Below, in pieces: positions 6,201 to 11,232 of a stretch of 11,232 nt of DNA (position 1 is the stretch's first letter; each line of letters opens with the position of its first letter). The notes under the pieces are model-generated. The model ran no database searches, was not told the DNA's origin, and saw nothing but the letters and a program-made list of their open reading frames with translations. The position numbers and the translations under genes are program-made. This DNA is from Candidatus Dormiibacterota bacterium (GTDB lineage: Bacteria > Chloroflexota > Dormibacteria > Aeolococcales > Aeolococcaceae): assembly GCA_019234035.1 (NCBI GenBank), contig JAFALX010000400.1:1-11232 (forward strand), written 5' to 3'.

Positions 6201-7411
6201 GCGTCGACGCGGCGGCGCTGCACGCGCTCGACGACGAGCTGCTGAGCTTCCCCGATGGGTTCGCCCCGCATCAGAAGCTGATGCGCCAGATGGATCGCCG
6301 CAAGGCGGCGTTCGCGTCGGGACCGATCGACTGGGGCACGTCAGAGGCGCTCGCCTTCGCCACACTGCTCGTCGACGGGCACCCCATCCGTCTCACCGGA
6401 CAGGACACGGTGCGCGGCACGTTCAGCCAGCGCCACCTCGAGTTCCATGACGAGACCACCGGCGAGGAGTGGATCCCGATGCAGCACCTGCGCCACGCGC
6501 AGGCGACATTCGAGGTGCACAACAGCCCGCTGAGCGAGGTTGCGTGCCTCGGGTTCGAGTATGGGTACAGCGCCTGCGATCCTGAGACGTTCGTGATCTG
6601 GGAGGCGCAGTACGGCGACTTCGTCAACGGCGCGCAGGTGATCACCGATCAGTTCATCGTCTCGTCGCGCGACAAGTGGGGCCATCGTTCGCGGCTCACG
6701 CTGCTGCTGCCGCATGGCTACGAGGGCAGCGGACCGGAGCACTCGAGTGCGCGCATCGAACGCTTCCTGCAGCTCAGCGCGCACGGGAACATCCGCGTGG
6801 CCAACTGCTCCACCGCCGCGCAGTACTTCCATCTGCTGCGCAATCAGGGGCTGTCCACCGATCCGCGGCCGCTCGTGATCTTTACGCCCAAGCAGCTGCT
6901 GCGGCTGCCGGAGGCCGCCGCCACGCTGGCCGAGCTCAGTGAGGACGGCTTCCACACCGTGCTCGACGACCCCACGGTCGGCGATCGCCATCGTGCGGTC
7001 ACCACGCTGCTGCTGTGCACCGGCCGCATCTACTACGACCTCAGCCTGCACTCCCTGCGGTCGCGCGCCAGCGATCTCGCCATCGCGCGCGTCGAGCTGC
7101 TGCATCCGCTGCCCGTCGACGACATCACGCATCTCATCGAGAGCTACCCGAACCTCGAGCACATCTACTGGGTGCAGGAGGAGCCGCGGAACATGGGCGC
7201 GTGGCCGCACGTCGAGCTGCGACTCGGTCTCGGCGGCCCGATGCGCATGCAGCTCGAGTACCTCGGCCGTCCGCGCCGCTCCAGCCCGTCGGAGGGGTAC
7301 TCGGGATCGCACAAGCTCGAGCAGGAGCGGCTGATCACCGAGGCGATGATCACGTCGAAGGCGCTGCGCGAGGGCGCGCTGGCGTCGGTCACCCGCGATC
7401 GCGACACGTGA
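3293..7411 (+). CDS. kgd: Multifunctional 2-oxoglutarate dehydrogenase E2-E1 fusion with its own lipoyl and E3-binding domains
   Basis: A 1372-aa TCA-cycle enzyme converting 2-oxoglutarate to succinyl-CoA. Residues 3-80 are a lipoyl domain with the lipoyl lysine in TTDKVD (K45). An Ala/Pro linker follows, then an E3/E1-binding domain at about 137-176 (ATPLARRRAVVDGVDVTRVDGSGPEG). After a second linker comes the acyltransferase domain (about 216-452) with the catalytic DHR motif (H431). From about 490 to the end is the E1 domain. It carries MAHRGRL (673-679), GDVKYHQG, HLEAVDP, the thiamine diphosphate/Mg segment GDAAFVGQG (779-787) with DNQLGFTT, GHNETDEP, RGTFSQRH and LLPHGYEGSGPEHSSARIERFL. 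The best-known relatives (OdhA/Kgd of corynebacteria and mycobacteria) lack the lipoyl and E3-binding parts. The start is GTG 3293; upstream ATGs are out of frame. The symbol follows the mycobacterial name (odhA in corynebacteria). E3 follows with a 4-bp overlap. Confidence 0.95.
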   Translation: MSERVAVTLPSMGESVTEGTVARWVKAVGDTVREGETVVEVTTDKVDVEVPAPAAGRLEQIVVDEGVTVEVGATLALITSGVATNGEVKPPAGSGGGQAPVAAAAPQPAPVIEEPPAPPAEVPPAPPIPADEGIGLNPIATPLARRRAVVDGVDVTRVDGSGPEGLVRSGDVRRGEKAPAVAATVGATPPAGPVAPPRPAAPATTPRPARTPVAPAGAEILRGPAAALVEYMERSRELPTATSFRTISVRTMDNRRRELNSALVAANRRAKVSFTHLIGYAIARAAREMPEMTAHFARTAEGKPARVPGGTGLGIAVDSLRPDGSRFLIVPVIARAGERDFADFRDEYERLIERARTNSLSADDLRGASITLTNPGGLGTVASVSRLLPEQAAIIAVGAIGYPAEWRGVDDARVRQLGVAKVMTMTSTYDHRVIQGAQSGEFLGRIESLLDGADSFYDEIFAALGVPPPAAEQVVESVAIVAAPVQQTGVAGTLAPDRQLLAAMQAATSLVKAHRTHGHLGAHLDPLGTRPIGDPAMDPETYGLTPELMRQIPADLLRVYVPGRTLADVLPALRRTYCGTIAFEIEHISSHEERVWLREHIESGAYRLPFSPEQRIRLLGRLTKVDAMERYLRRTFIGQKTFSIEGLDAMVPMLEELLTLAADYGIHEAVMGMAHRGRLAVTAHVANRPYEAILNAFEVAAWQRPGGDVNGDVKYHQGTQGTYLTHTGRAIAVRLLANPSHLEAVDPVVEGWTRAEQTQRHAATLHLERSAAMAVLIHGDAAFVGQGVVAETLNLQALAGYSTAGTVHLISDNQLGFTTPPDEARSTRHASDMAKGFDIPIVHVNADDIEACESAIHLAFDYRKRYQRDVVVHLIGYRRFGHNETDEPAYTQPLMYRQIKEHPTVREIYAKQLVDQGIATQAEVDRMNDEAYERVAAAHRRVKANLVTELDTDHQEARASSFEDITLPTRVDAAALHALDDELLSFPDGFAPHQKLMRQMDRRKAAFASGPIDWGTSEALAFATLLVDGHPIRLTGQDTVRGTFSQRHLEFHDETTGEEWIPMQHLRHAQATFEVHNSPLSEVACLGFEYGYSACDPETFVIWEAQYGDFVNGAQVITDQFIVSSRDKWGHRSRLTLLLPHGYEGSGPEHSSARIERFLQLSAHGNIRVANCSTAAQYFHLLRNQGLSTDPRPLVIFTPKQLLRLPEAAATLAELSEDGFHTVLDDPTVGDRHRAVTTLLLCTGRIYYDLSLHSLRSRASDLAIARVELLHPLPVDDITHLIESYPNLEHIYWVQEEPRNMGAWPHVELRLGLGGPMRMQLEYLGRPRRSSPSEGYSGSHKLEQERLITEAMITSKALREGALASVTRDRDT

Positions 7412-8775
7412 GTCCGCGGGTCGTCGTCCTCGGCGGTGGTCCCGCCGGTGATGTCGCGGCGTTGCGCGCGGCACAGCTCGGCGCGGACACGACGCTCATC
7501 GAGCGCGCCGAACTCGGCGGCACGTGCCTCAACTGGGGCTGCATCCCCACCAAGTCGCTGCTCGCCGGCGCCGACCTGCTGCGCAAGATCCGCGACGCCG
7601 CCGACTTCGGCATTCGCGTCTCCGATCCGGCGGTCGACTTCCCGCGCATGATGGCGCGCAAGGAGGAGGTCGTCCTCAAGATGCGCAACGGCGTCAGCGC
7701 GGCGTGCAAGCGACGCAAGGTCAACGTTGTGAAGGCGCAGGGGGTGGTGGACGGCAGCTCCGTCGCCGCGGGTGGTGAGCAGTACCCGTTCGATCACGTC
7801 ATCGTGTGCGTCGGCACGGAGCCGGCGGGCCTTGCCGGCATCGACATGGAACATCCGGCGGTGGTGACATCCAACGGCATCCTCCGTCTCGAGCGCGTGC
7901 CCGAGCACCTGCTCGTGATCGGCGGCGGGGTCGTCGGCTGCGAGTTCGCCAGCCTGTTCGTCGCGCTCGGTTCGCGCGTGAGCGTCGTCGAGGTGCTGCC
8001 CCAGATTCTCGGCGGCGTCGACCCGCGCATCGTGCAGCAGTTCCGCCGCCGCGTCGAGAAGGAGGGCGTCACGTTCCACACGGGAATGCGTTTTCGGACG
8101 ATGGAGTACGCCGCGGATCGCGTGAGGGCCGACCTCGAGGACGGAACGACGATCGACGCCGACTGCGTGCTCGTCTCGGTGGGCCGGCGCGCGCAGACGC
8201 GCGGCATCGGCCTCGAGGAGGCGGGCGTCGAGATCGACGCGCAGGACCATGTGGTCGTCGACGACTTCCTGCGCACCAAGAACCCGCGCATCTGGGGCGC
8301 GGGCGACTGCATCGGCGGCCTGCAGCTCGCGCACCTGGGCAGCGCCGAGGGCGCCCGTGCAGCAGAGAACGCGCTCGAGCACACCGTGATGCCGATGGAT
8401 CGCACGGTGGTGCCCGCCTGCATCTACACCCATCCGGAAATTGCCATGGTCGGCTACAACACGGAGACCGCCAGGGCCGCGGGCATCGAGGTCAAGATGG
8501 GACAGGCGCGCTACCTCGGCAACGGCAAGGCGCTCGGCGAGGGCGAGCCGGACGGTATTGCGCAGCTCTACGCCGACGCGCGCACCGACCTGCTGGTCGG
8601 CGCCACTGTGATGGGCGCGCATGCGGTCGAGATCATCCACGAGGTCGCGGTCGCGATCAGCGACGGCCTCACCATGGACGACCTCGGCGCGGTGATCCAC
8701 GCGCATCCGACGGTGAGTGAGCTGATCATGGATTCCGCCGAGCAGGGCGAGGGCGTCGCTCCGTACCTCAGCTGA
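7408..8775 (+). CDS. lpdA: Dihydrolipoyl dehydrogenase (E3)
   Basis: A 455-aa flavoprotein that reoxidises the dihydrolipoyl group of the 2-oxoglutarate dehydrogenase using NAD+. The FAD-binding GGGPAG lies at 9-14. The redox-active disulfide motif GGTCLNWGCIPTKS gives C40 and C45. The NAD-binding GGGVVGCEF is at 172-180, the second FAD motif is GAGDC, and the C-terminal HAHPTVSE supplies the catalytic H433-E438 pair of the dimer interface. The length is normal for the family. The GTG start shares GTGA with the stop of the E2-E1 gene and has no separate ribosome-binding site, so translation is probably coupled to it. With the upstream gene it forms a complete 2-oxoglutarate dehydrogenase set; it could also serve pyruvate or branched-chain complexes elsewhere in the genome. 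Confidence 0.95.
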   Translation: MSPRVVVLGGGPAGDVAALRAAQLGADTTLIERAELGGTCLNWGCIPTKSLLAGADLLRKIRDAADFGIRVSDPAVDFPRMMARKEEVVLKMRNGVSAACKRRKVNVVKAQGVVDGSSVAAGGEQYPFDHVIVCVGTEPAGLAGIDMEHPAVVTSNGILRLERVPEHLLVIGGGVVGCEFASLFVALGSRVSVVEVLPQILGGVDPRIVQQFRRRVEKEGVTFHTGMRFRTMEYAADRVRADLEDGTTIDADCVLVSVGRRAQTRGIGLEEAGVEIDAQDHVVVDDFLRTKNPRIWGAGDCIGGLQLAHLGSAEGARAAENALEHTVMPMDRTVVPACIYTHPEIAMVGYNTETARAAGIEVKMGQARYLGNGKALGEGEPDGIAQLYADARTDLLVGATVMGAHAVEIIHEVAVAISDGLTMDDLGAVIHAHPTVSELIMDSAEQGEGVAPYLS

Positions 8776-8807
8776 GCCGGCTCGCCGACCTGAGTAGGGC
8801 TCACCGG

Positions 8808-8836
8808 TTGTGAAGCCGAGCCGCGCGGCCTAGAGT
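8808..8836 (+). promoter_or_regulatory. Sigma70-type promoter for the 8906 gene
   Basis: TTGTGA (8808-8813), a 17-nt spacer and TAGAGT (8831-8836), in the 130-bp spacer after lpdA. Transcription from about 8843 would give a 5' UTR of roughly 63 nt. That UTR carries two GGCGCC blocks (8845-8850 and 8885-8890) able to pair, before the AGAGG ribosome-binding site of the next gene. Confidence 0.55.
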
Positions 8837-8905
8837 CCGCGGTGGCGCCCGCGACCCGGAGACTGCGCGTGCGGCGCGCGGGGGCGGCGCCGAGAGGTGT
8901 CAGGG

Positions 8906-9220
8906 ATGGTTCGCCACCGGGTGCACACCGTGTTCGCGCTGGGACGTTTCCGGGACGGGGTCGCCTGGGTGCGCGACCTCAATGCGGCGTGCCGGGCGGG
9001 CGGCTGCGCAGAGGCAACGCTGTGGTCTGTGGGCTTCGGCAAGGTGAACGACGTCGTGCTCGAGTACGACTACGAGAGCTACGCCGCGTTCGAGGCGGAC
9101 AGCAATCGATTCATGTCGTCGCCCGAGATCATGAAGGTGTTCCGTGGCGGCGGTGACGTGCGCGCGCCCGAACACTGGCCCTGGGACGAGGTGCTCGAGA
9201 CGGCGCCGGACCTGGCGTAG
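8906..9220 (+). CDS. Uncharacterised protein, possibly dimeric alpha/beta-barrel fold
   Basis: A 104-aa soluble protein. It begins MVRHRVHTVFALGRFRDGVAWVRDLNAACRAGG, then LWSVGFGKVNDVVLEYDYESYAAFEADSNRFMSSPE and ends in a Trp/Pro-rich tail (EHWPWDEVLE). The strand-helix-strand order, a stretch that reads like a beta strand ending in an acidic residue (VVLEYDYESYAAFEAD), and the following helix resemble small NIPSNAP/EthD-type alpha/beta-barrel proteins; no catalytic motif is evident. ATG 8906 was chosen because GAGAGG lies 8 nt upstream. A GTG at 8897 would overlap that site and add three residues. It is separated from lpdA by a promoter, so it is probably its own unit. The fold suggestion is tentative. 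Confidence 0.6.
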   Translation: MVRHRVHTVFALGRFRDGVAWVRDLNAACRAGGCAEATLWSVGFGKVNDVVLEYDYESYAAFEADSNRFMSSPEIMKVFRGGGDVRAPEHWPWDEVLETAPDLA

Positions 9221-9236
9221 GTCGGTCAGCCGACCT
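9219..9236. terminator. Bidirectional hairpin containing both stop codons of convergent genes
   Basis: A perfect 7-bp stem AGGTCGG / CCGACCT with loop TCAG. It overlaps the TAG of the plus-strand gene (9218-9220), and its loop holds the TGA of the minus-strand gene (9228-9226). There is no T-run on either side, so it is terminator-like by position rather than a classical intrinsic terminator. Confidence 0.5.
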
Positions 9237-9648
9237 GTCGCCGCAGCGCCTCGGCGCTGATGCGGCGCCGTCGCGCGCGCAGGAGCGTGCGCACCCCGAG
9301 AAGATCGACCACGGCGGCGGTGAGTGCGACGGCGGCGAGCACCAGCATCGCGATGCCGAGCCAGCGCGGCGACAGCGCGGTCAGCGTCACACCCCCGCTG
9401 GTCAGCAGCGCGGTGGCGACCAGGAGCACCACCGCGGAGAACGCTCGCCAGCCGAGTGATGCGGTCTCGCGCAGCCTGGCCGCGAGCGGGTTCTGGGCGA
9501 GCCGCGGCGGGGGCGGCGGGGCGGCCGGCGGCCGCCCGTACTGCGGCGCCGCCGTGGACTGCGCGGCTCGCCGAGCCGTTGTCAGACGCCAGAACAGCAG
9601 CCCCGCGACGATCCTCACGATGTAGCGAAGCACCAGTGTCCAGGGCAT
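9226..9648 (-). CDS. Uncharacterised membrane protein with proline-rich loop
   Basis: A 140-aa protein with an N-terminal hydrophobic segment (WTLVLRYIVRIVAGLLFW, about 3-20). A Pro/Ala-rich polar stretch follows with a PPAAPPPPP run. Two further membrane helices come after it (about 68-90 and 94-117), and the C-terminus is arginine-rich (LLRARRRRISAEALRRQ). I recognise no family. The ATG at 9648 is preceded by TAGCAT (9660-9655) and exactly 6 nt, fitting a leaderless transcript. A GTG one codon upstream is the alternative. It is divergent from the Lrp-like gene, and the -10 elements of the two overlap. It converges on the 8906 gene, with both stops in one hairpin. Confidence 0.6.
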   Translation of the reverse strand: MPWTLVLRYIVRIVAGLLFWRLTTARRAAQSTAAPQYGRPPAAPPPPPRLAQNPLAARLRETASLGWRAFSAVVLLVATALLTSGGVTLTALSPRWLGIAMLVLAAVALTAAVVDLLGVRTLLRARRRRISAEALRRQVG

Positions 9649-9654
9649 CACCTC

Positions 9655-9664
9655 ATGCTACGCT
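9655..9664. promoter_or_regulatory. Overlapping divergent -10 elements
   Basis: Plus strand TACGCT (9659-9664) lies 34 nt before the Lrp-like start. Minus strand TAGCAT (9660-9655) lies 6 nt before the membrane-protein ATG. They share two base pairs, so RNA polymerase could occupy only one at a time. No clear -35 is seen for either. Confidence 0.4.
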
Positions 9665-9698
9665 CGGCCACCGGCAGACGAGTTGGGAGAGCAGCACC

Positions 9699-9935
9699 AT
9701 GGTCCGTGCGTACGTCCTGATCACAGCGACCGCGGGAAAGGCACTCGAGGTGGTGCGCCAGCTGCAGAACCAGTCGGGTGTGATCGCCGCTGATGCGATC
9801 ACCGGAGAGTTCGACGTCATCGCGCAGGTGCAGGCGGAGGACGTGCCGGCGATCGGCAGGGTGATCGTCGATCAGGTGCAGTCCGCGGACGGCGTGTTCA
9901 AGACGATCACGTGCCTCGCCGTGTCAGGCGCCTGA
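9699..9935 (+). CDS. Stand-alone Lrp/AsnC ligand-binding (RAM) domain protein
   Basis: A 78-aa protein made only of the Lrp/AsnC effector-binding domain, without the DNA-binding helix-turn-helix. The sequence AYVLITATAGKALEVVRQLQNQSGVIAADAITGEFDVIAQVQAEDVPAIGRVIVDQVQSADGVFKTITCLAV has the beta-alpha-beta-beta-alpha-beta order and the GEFDVIA-V-AED signature of the family. Such short forms are common in Actinobacteria. They form oligomers and are thought to bind amino acids or small metabolites, alone or with full-length Lrp proteins; the ligand here is unknown. ATG 9699 has GGGAGAG 7 nt upstream. The phosphatidyltransferase frame follows shortly after its stop, so the two may be co-transcribed. 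Confidence 0.88.
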   Translation: MVRAYVLITATAGKALEVVRQLQNQSGVIAADAITGEFDVIAQVQAEDVPAIGRVIVDQVQSADGVFKTITCLAVSGA

Positions 9936-10002
9936 TTCCCGTACCACCGGAGCCGCACGGCTGAGCGCGTTCTTTGCGCTGTACGCGCGCGCAATCTCGC
10001 GC

Positions 10003-10788
10003 GTGCGCTCGAGCCGGCGCTTGCAGGGGTCGCTCGCGCTGTGGTCGCTCATCGGGCTCGTGATGGGCGTCGGGTTCACGATCGGCGTTGCGCTCGTGCA
10101 CGGCTCGGGCGTGGTCGTGCCTGCCGTCATCGCGACGTTGGTGTGGTGGCTCCTCATCGTCGTGGTGGTCGTCGGCGGTGCAGCCTTGCTGGACACGCCC
10201 GACGGGAAGCCACTCGACCATTACGGAATTCCCAACGGACTCAGCGCGATTCGTGCGTGGATGTGTCTGCCGATCCTGTTCGTGGCCGTCTTCAGCCTTC
10301 CTGGGAAGCTGGCGCTGATCCTCTGGGCCGGCGTCGGCGGAGCGATCGGGCTGCTCGACGCCGTGGACGGCTTTCTCGCGCGACGGATCGGGCCGGTGTC
10401 GGTGCTGGGCAAGGCGATCGACCCCTTCGGTGACGCGCTGTTCTTCGTGTTCACCGCGGTGGGCTCCTACCTCCTGGGCATGTTTCCGCTGTGGCTCCTG
10501 GCGCTGGTCGTGTTCCGCTACGCGGGTCCGGTCCTGCTGACGCCGCTGGTGCTCCTGACCGGTCGCCGCCCCGAGCTCGTGTACACGGTCTGGGGACGCC
10601 GCAACACGTTTGCCACCGGCGTCGTGCTCTTCACGCTCTTCTGGGTGCGCGTGGCCAACGGTCCCGTGGACATCGTGGCGCTCGCCGTCGCGCTGCCGAC
10701 GCTGGTGCCGACCGCGATCCTGCACTTCATCTCGCTGGCGCAGCGCGTCTTCAGCGCGCCCATCGAGCACCCGGTCAGCGCCGCCTGA
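10003..10788 (+). CDS. CDP-alcohol phosphatidyltransferase family membrane protein
   Basis: A 261-aa integral membrane enzyme. Residues 119-144 hold the complete family motif D-x2-D-G-x2-A-R-x8-G-x3-D-x3-D (D119, D122, G123, A126, R127, G136, D140, D144). This motif binds metal and the CDP-activated lipid while an alcohol or phosphoalcohol acceptor is attached. Hydrophobic segments lie near 11-32, 38-62, 84-99, 103-118, 146-164, 165-185, 205-217 and 224-242. The product cannot be read from the motif: phosphatidylglycerol phosphate, phosphatidylinositol phosphate or another lipid head group are all possible. The start is uncertain. GTG 10003 is the first standard codon but has no ribosome-binding site. 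The frame is open upstream to CTG 9961, which has GGAG 8 nt before it and would add LSAFFALYARAISR. Confidence 0.85.
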   Translation: MRSSRRLQGSLALWSLIGLVMGVGFTIGVALVHGSGVVVPAVIATLVWWLLIVVVVVGGAALLDTPDGKPLDHYGIPNGLSAIRAWMCLPILFVAVFSLPGKLALILWAGVGGAIGLLDAVDGFLARRIGPVSVLGKAIDPFGDALFFVFTAVGSYLLGMFPLWLLALVVFRYAGPVLLTPLVLLTGRRPELVYTVWGRRNTFATGVVLFTLFWVRVANGPVDIVALAVALPTLVPTAILHFISLAQRVFSAPIEHPVSAA

Positions 10789-10800
10789 CTCCGCGTGCGG

Positions 10801-10815
10801 GAGCGTGGGACGCTC
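10801..10815. terminator. Bidirectional hairpin between convergent genes
   Basis: A perfect 6-bp stem GAGCGT / ACGCTC with loop GGG, 12 nt after the phosphatidyltransferase stop, reaching into the TGA (10816-10814) of the immunity gene. Flanking GCGTG (10793-10797) and CACGC (10815-10819) could extend it with a bulge. There is no T-run. Confidence 0.5.
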
Positions 10816-11149
10816 ACGCCGGCCGCACCGGATGCATCAGGTCGCGAATGCGAGCGAGCCATGCGCGCGTGGTGAGCTCATCGACCTGGGGCACGTAGTT
10901 GCAATCGAATCCCTCACGCAGCAGGCGGCCGAGCTCCGCGTCATCGAGCGGCGTCGCAAGTAGTGCGTCGAGCTCACGTCTGGCAGCGTCGACGATTGCA
11001 TATGGCGCTTCGCGAAGAAACGCCTGCACGGCGCCGGTGCTCGTGGTGTAGTCATCCTGCCAGTCCTGATGAAAGTACGCGCCGAACAGCCGGTGCAGCG
11101 CCGGGTAGTCGCCAGCGGCGGCGGTGGTGATGTCGTCGATGCTCTGCAT
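10814..11149 (-). CDS. Contact-dependent growth inhibition immunity protein (CdiI_2-like)
   Basis: A 111-aa protein with the family hallmarks YPALHRLFGAYFHQDW near residues 15-30, AVQAFLREAP, a middle helical stretch, and the GFDCNYVPQVDELTTRAWLARIRDLM ending. Proteins of this type are annotated as immunity partners that block a cognate polymorphic or CdiA-type toxin delivered by a neighbour cell. ATG 11149 was chosen because GGAGG lies 8 nt upstream. An earlier in-frame ATG at 11170 contains that site within its own codons and lacks one. On the minus strand the cognate toxin gene would be expected just upstream, to the right and largely outside this window. Family recognition is from pattern memory; the toxin target is unknown. 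Confidence 0.78.
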   Translation of the reverse strand: MQSIDDITTAAAGDYPALHRLFGAYFHQDWQDDYTTSTGAVQAFLREAPYAIVDAARRELDALLATPLDDAELGRLLREGFDCNYVPQVDELTTRAWLARIRDLMHPVRPA

Positions 11150-11166
11150 TGCGTGGCCCTCCGTCG

Positions 11167-11232
11167 TCATTTGTTCGTGGCGCGCTTGGTCGGGATGCGC
11201 GACCGTCGTGCTCGTGCTGGATACGCGGTCAC
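11167..11232 (-). CDS. Possible C-terminal end of an upstream (toxin?) gene, partial
   Basis: Reading leftwards from the window edge, one minus-strand frame is open for 21 codons (VTAYPARARRSRIPTKRATNK) and stops at TGA 11169-11167, just before the ribosome-binding site of the immunity gene. A basic C-terminus directly upstream of an immunity gene is what a toxin-immunity pair would show. A second frame is also open over this short stretch, so the evidence is slight. Confidence 0.25.
   Translation of the reverse strand: MTAYPARARRSRIPTKRATNK

Noticed and set aside
2879..7474. Long minus-strand open frames opposite the dehydrogenase gene (2879-4177, 4385-6271, 6341-7474)
   Set aside because: They are rich in Arg, His and Ala with no motifs, and arise from the strong codon bias of the gene on the other strand.
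7165..8706. 513-codon minus-strand open frame opposite lpdA
   Set aside because: It is a mirror of a high-GC gene; the plus strand carries all the dihydrolipoyl dehydrogenase motifs.
8774..8783. Palindrome GAGCCGGCTC at the lpdA stop as terminator
   Set aside because: A perfect palindrome has no loop, and there is no T-run; it is too weak to call.
8842..9156. GTG open frame starting 6 nt after the TAGAGT box
   Set aside because: The spacing would suit a leaderless gene, but the product is Arg/Gly/Pro-rich and the overlapping 8906 frame is protein-like with a ribosome-binding site.
9907..10770. 287-codon minus-strand open frame opposite the phosphatidyltransferase
   Set aside because: It has low-complexity His/Arg/Glu-rich composition, while the plus strand has the complete CDP-alcohol motif.

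Overview
The window is GC-rich DNA from an actinobacterium. The strongest pointer is a single polypeptide carrying both the E2 and E1 activities of 2-oxoglutarate dehydrogenase, an arrangement typical of Actinobacteriota. Uncharacterised actinobacterial-looking proteins and several starts that look leaderless agree with this. A deep-branching class such as Thermoleophilia is possible, but the sequence alone does not settle it.

Left part (1-2693, mostly minus strand): a fragment of a type IV secretion/conjugation-like locus. Reading leftwards, it holds a small secreted or anchored Pro/Ala/Ser-rich protein that appears frameshifted (2693-2320), a 55-aa two-helix membrane protein (1986-1819), a 79-aa two-helix subunit of the VirB2/TrbC or Maff2 type (1622-1383), a 312-aa polytopic TrbL/VirB6-like protein (1372-434) and an M23 peptidase (437 to the window edge). 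One small membrane protein (2061-2336) lies on the opposite strand. The first and third of the minus-strand genes share the same roughly 90-nt upstream region: a promoter-like block followed by three hairpins, the last of which covers part of the Shine-Dalgarno sequence. The copies differ by paired substitutions that keep the hairpins. This is the most unusual structure in the window.

Middle (2837-8775, plus strand): central carbon metabolism. An uncharacterised helical protein (2837-3244) precedes a 1372-aa 2-oxoglutarate dehydrogenase with lipoyl domain, E3-binding domain, E2 catalytic domain and E1 in one chain (3293-7411). Dihydrolipoyl dehydrogenase (7408-8775) overlaps it by 4 bp (GTGA). 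Together these two genes could supply all three activities of the complex.

Right part (8776-11232): small housekeeping or uncharacterised genes. They are a probable alpha/beta-barrel protein behind a good promoter, a convergent membrane protein, a stand-alone Lrp/AsnC ligand-binding-domain protein divergent from it, a CDP-alcohol phosphatidyltransferase, and on the minus strand a CdiI-type immunity protein. The few codons upstream of the immunity gene could be the end of its toxin gene, but that gene lies outside the window. The two convergent gene pairs in this part share hairpins that contain stop codons. No tRNA, rRNA, CRISPR array, transposase, integrase or attachment site was seen.
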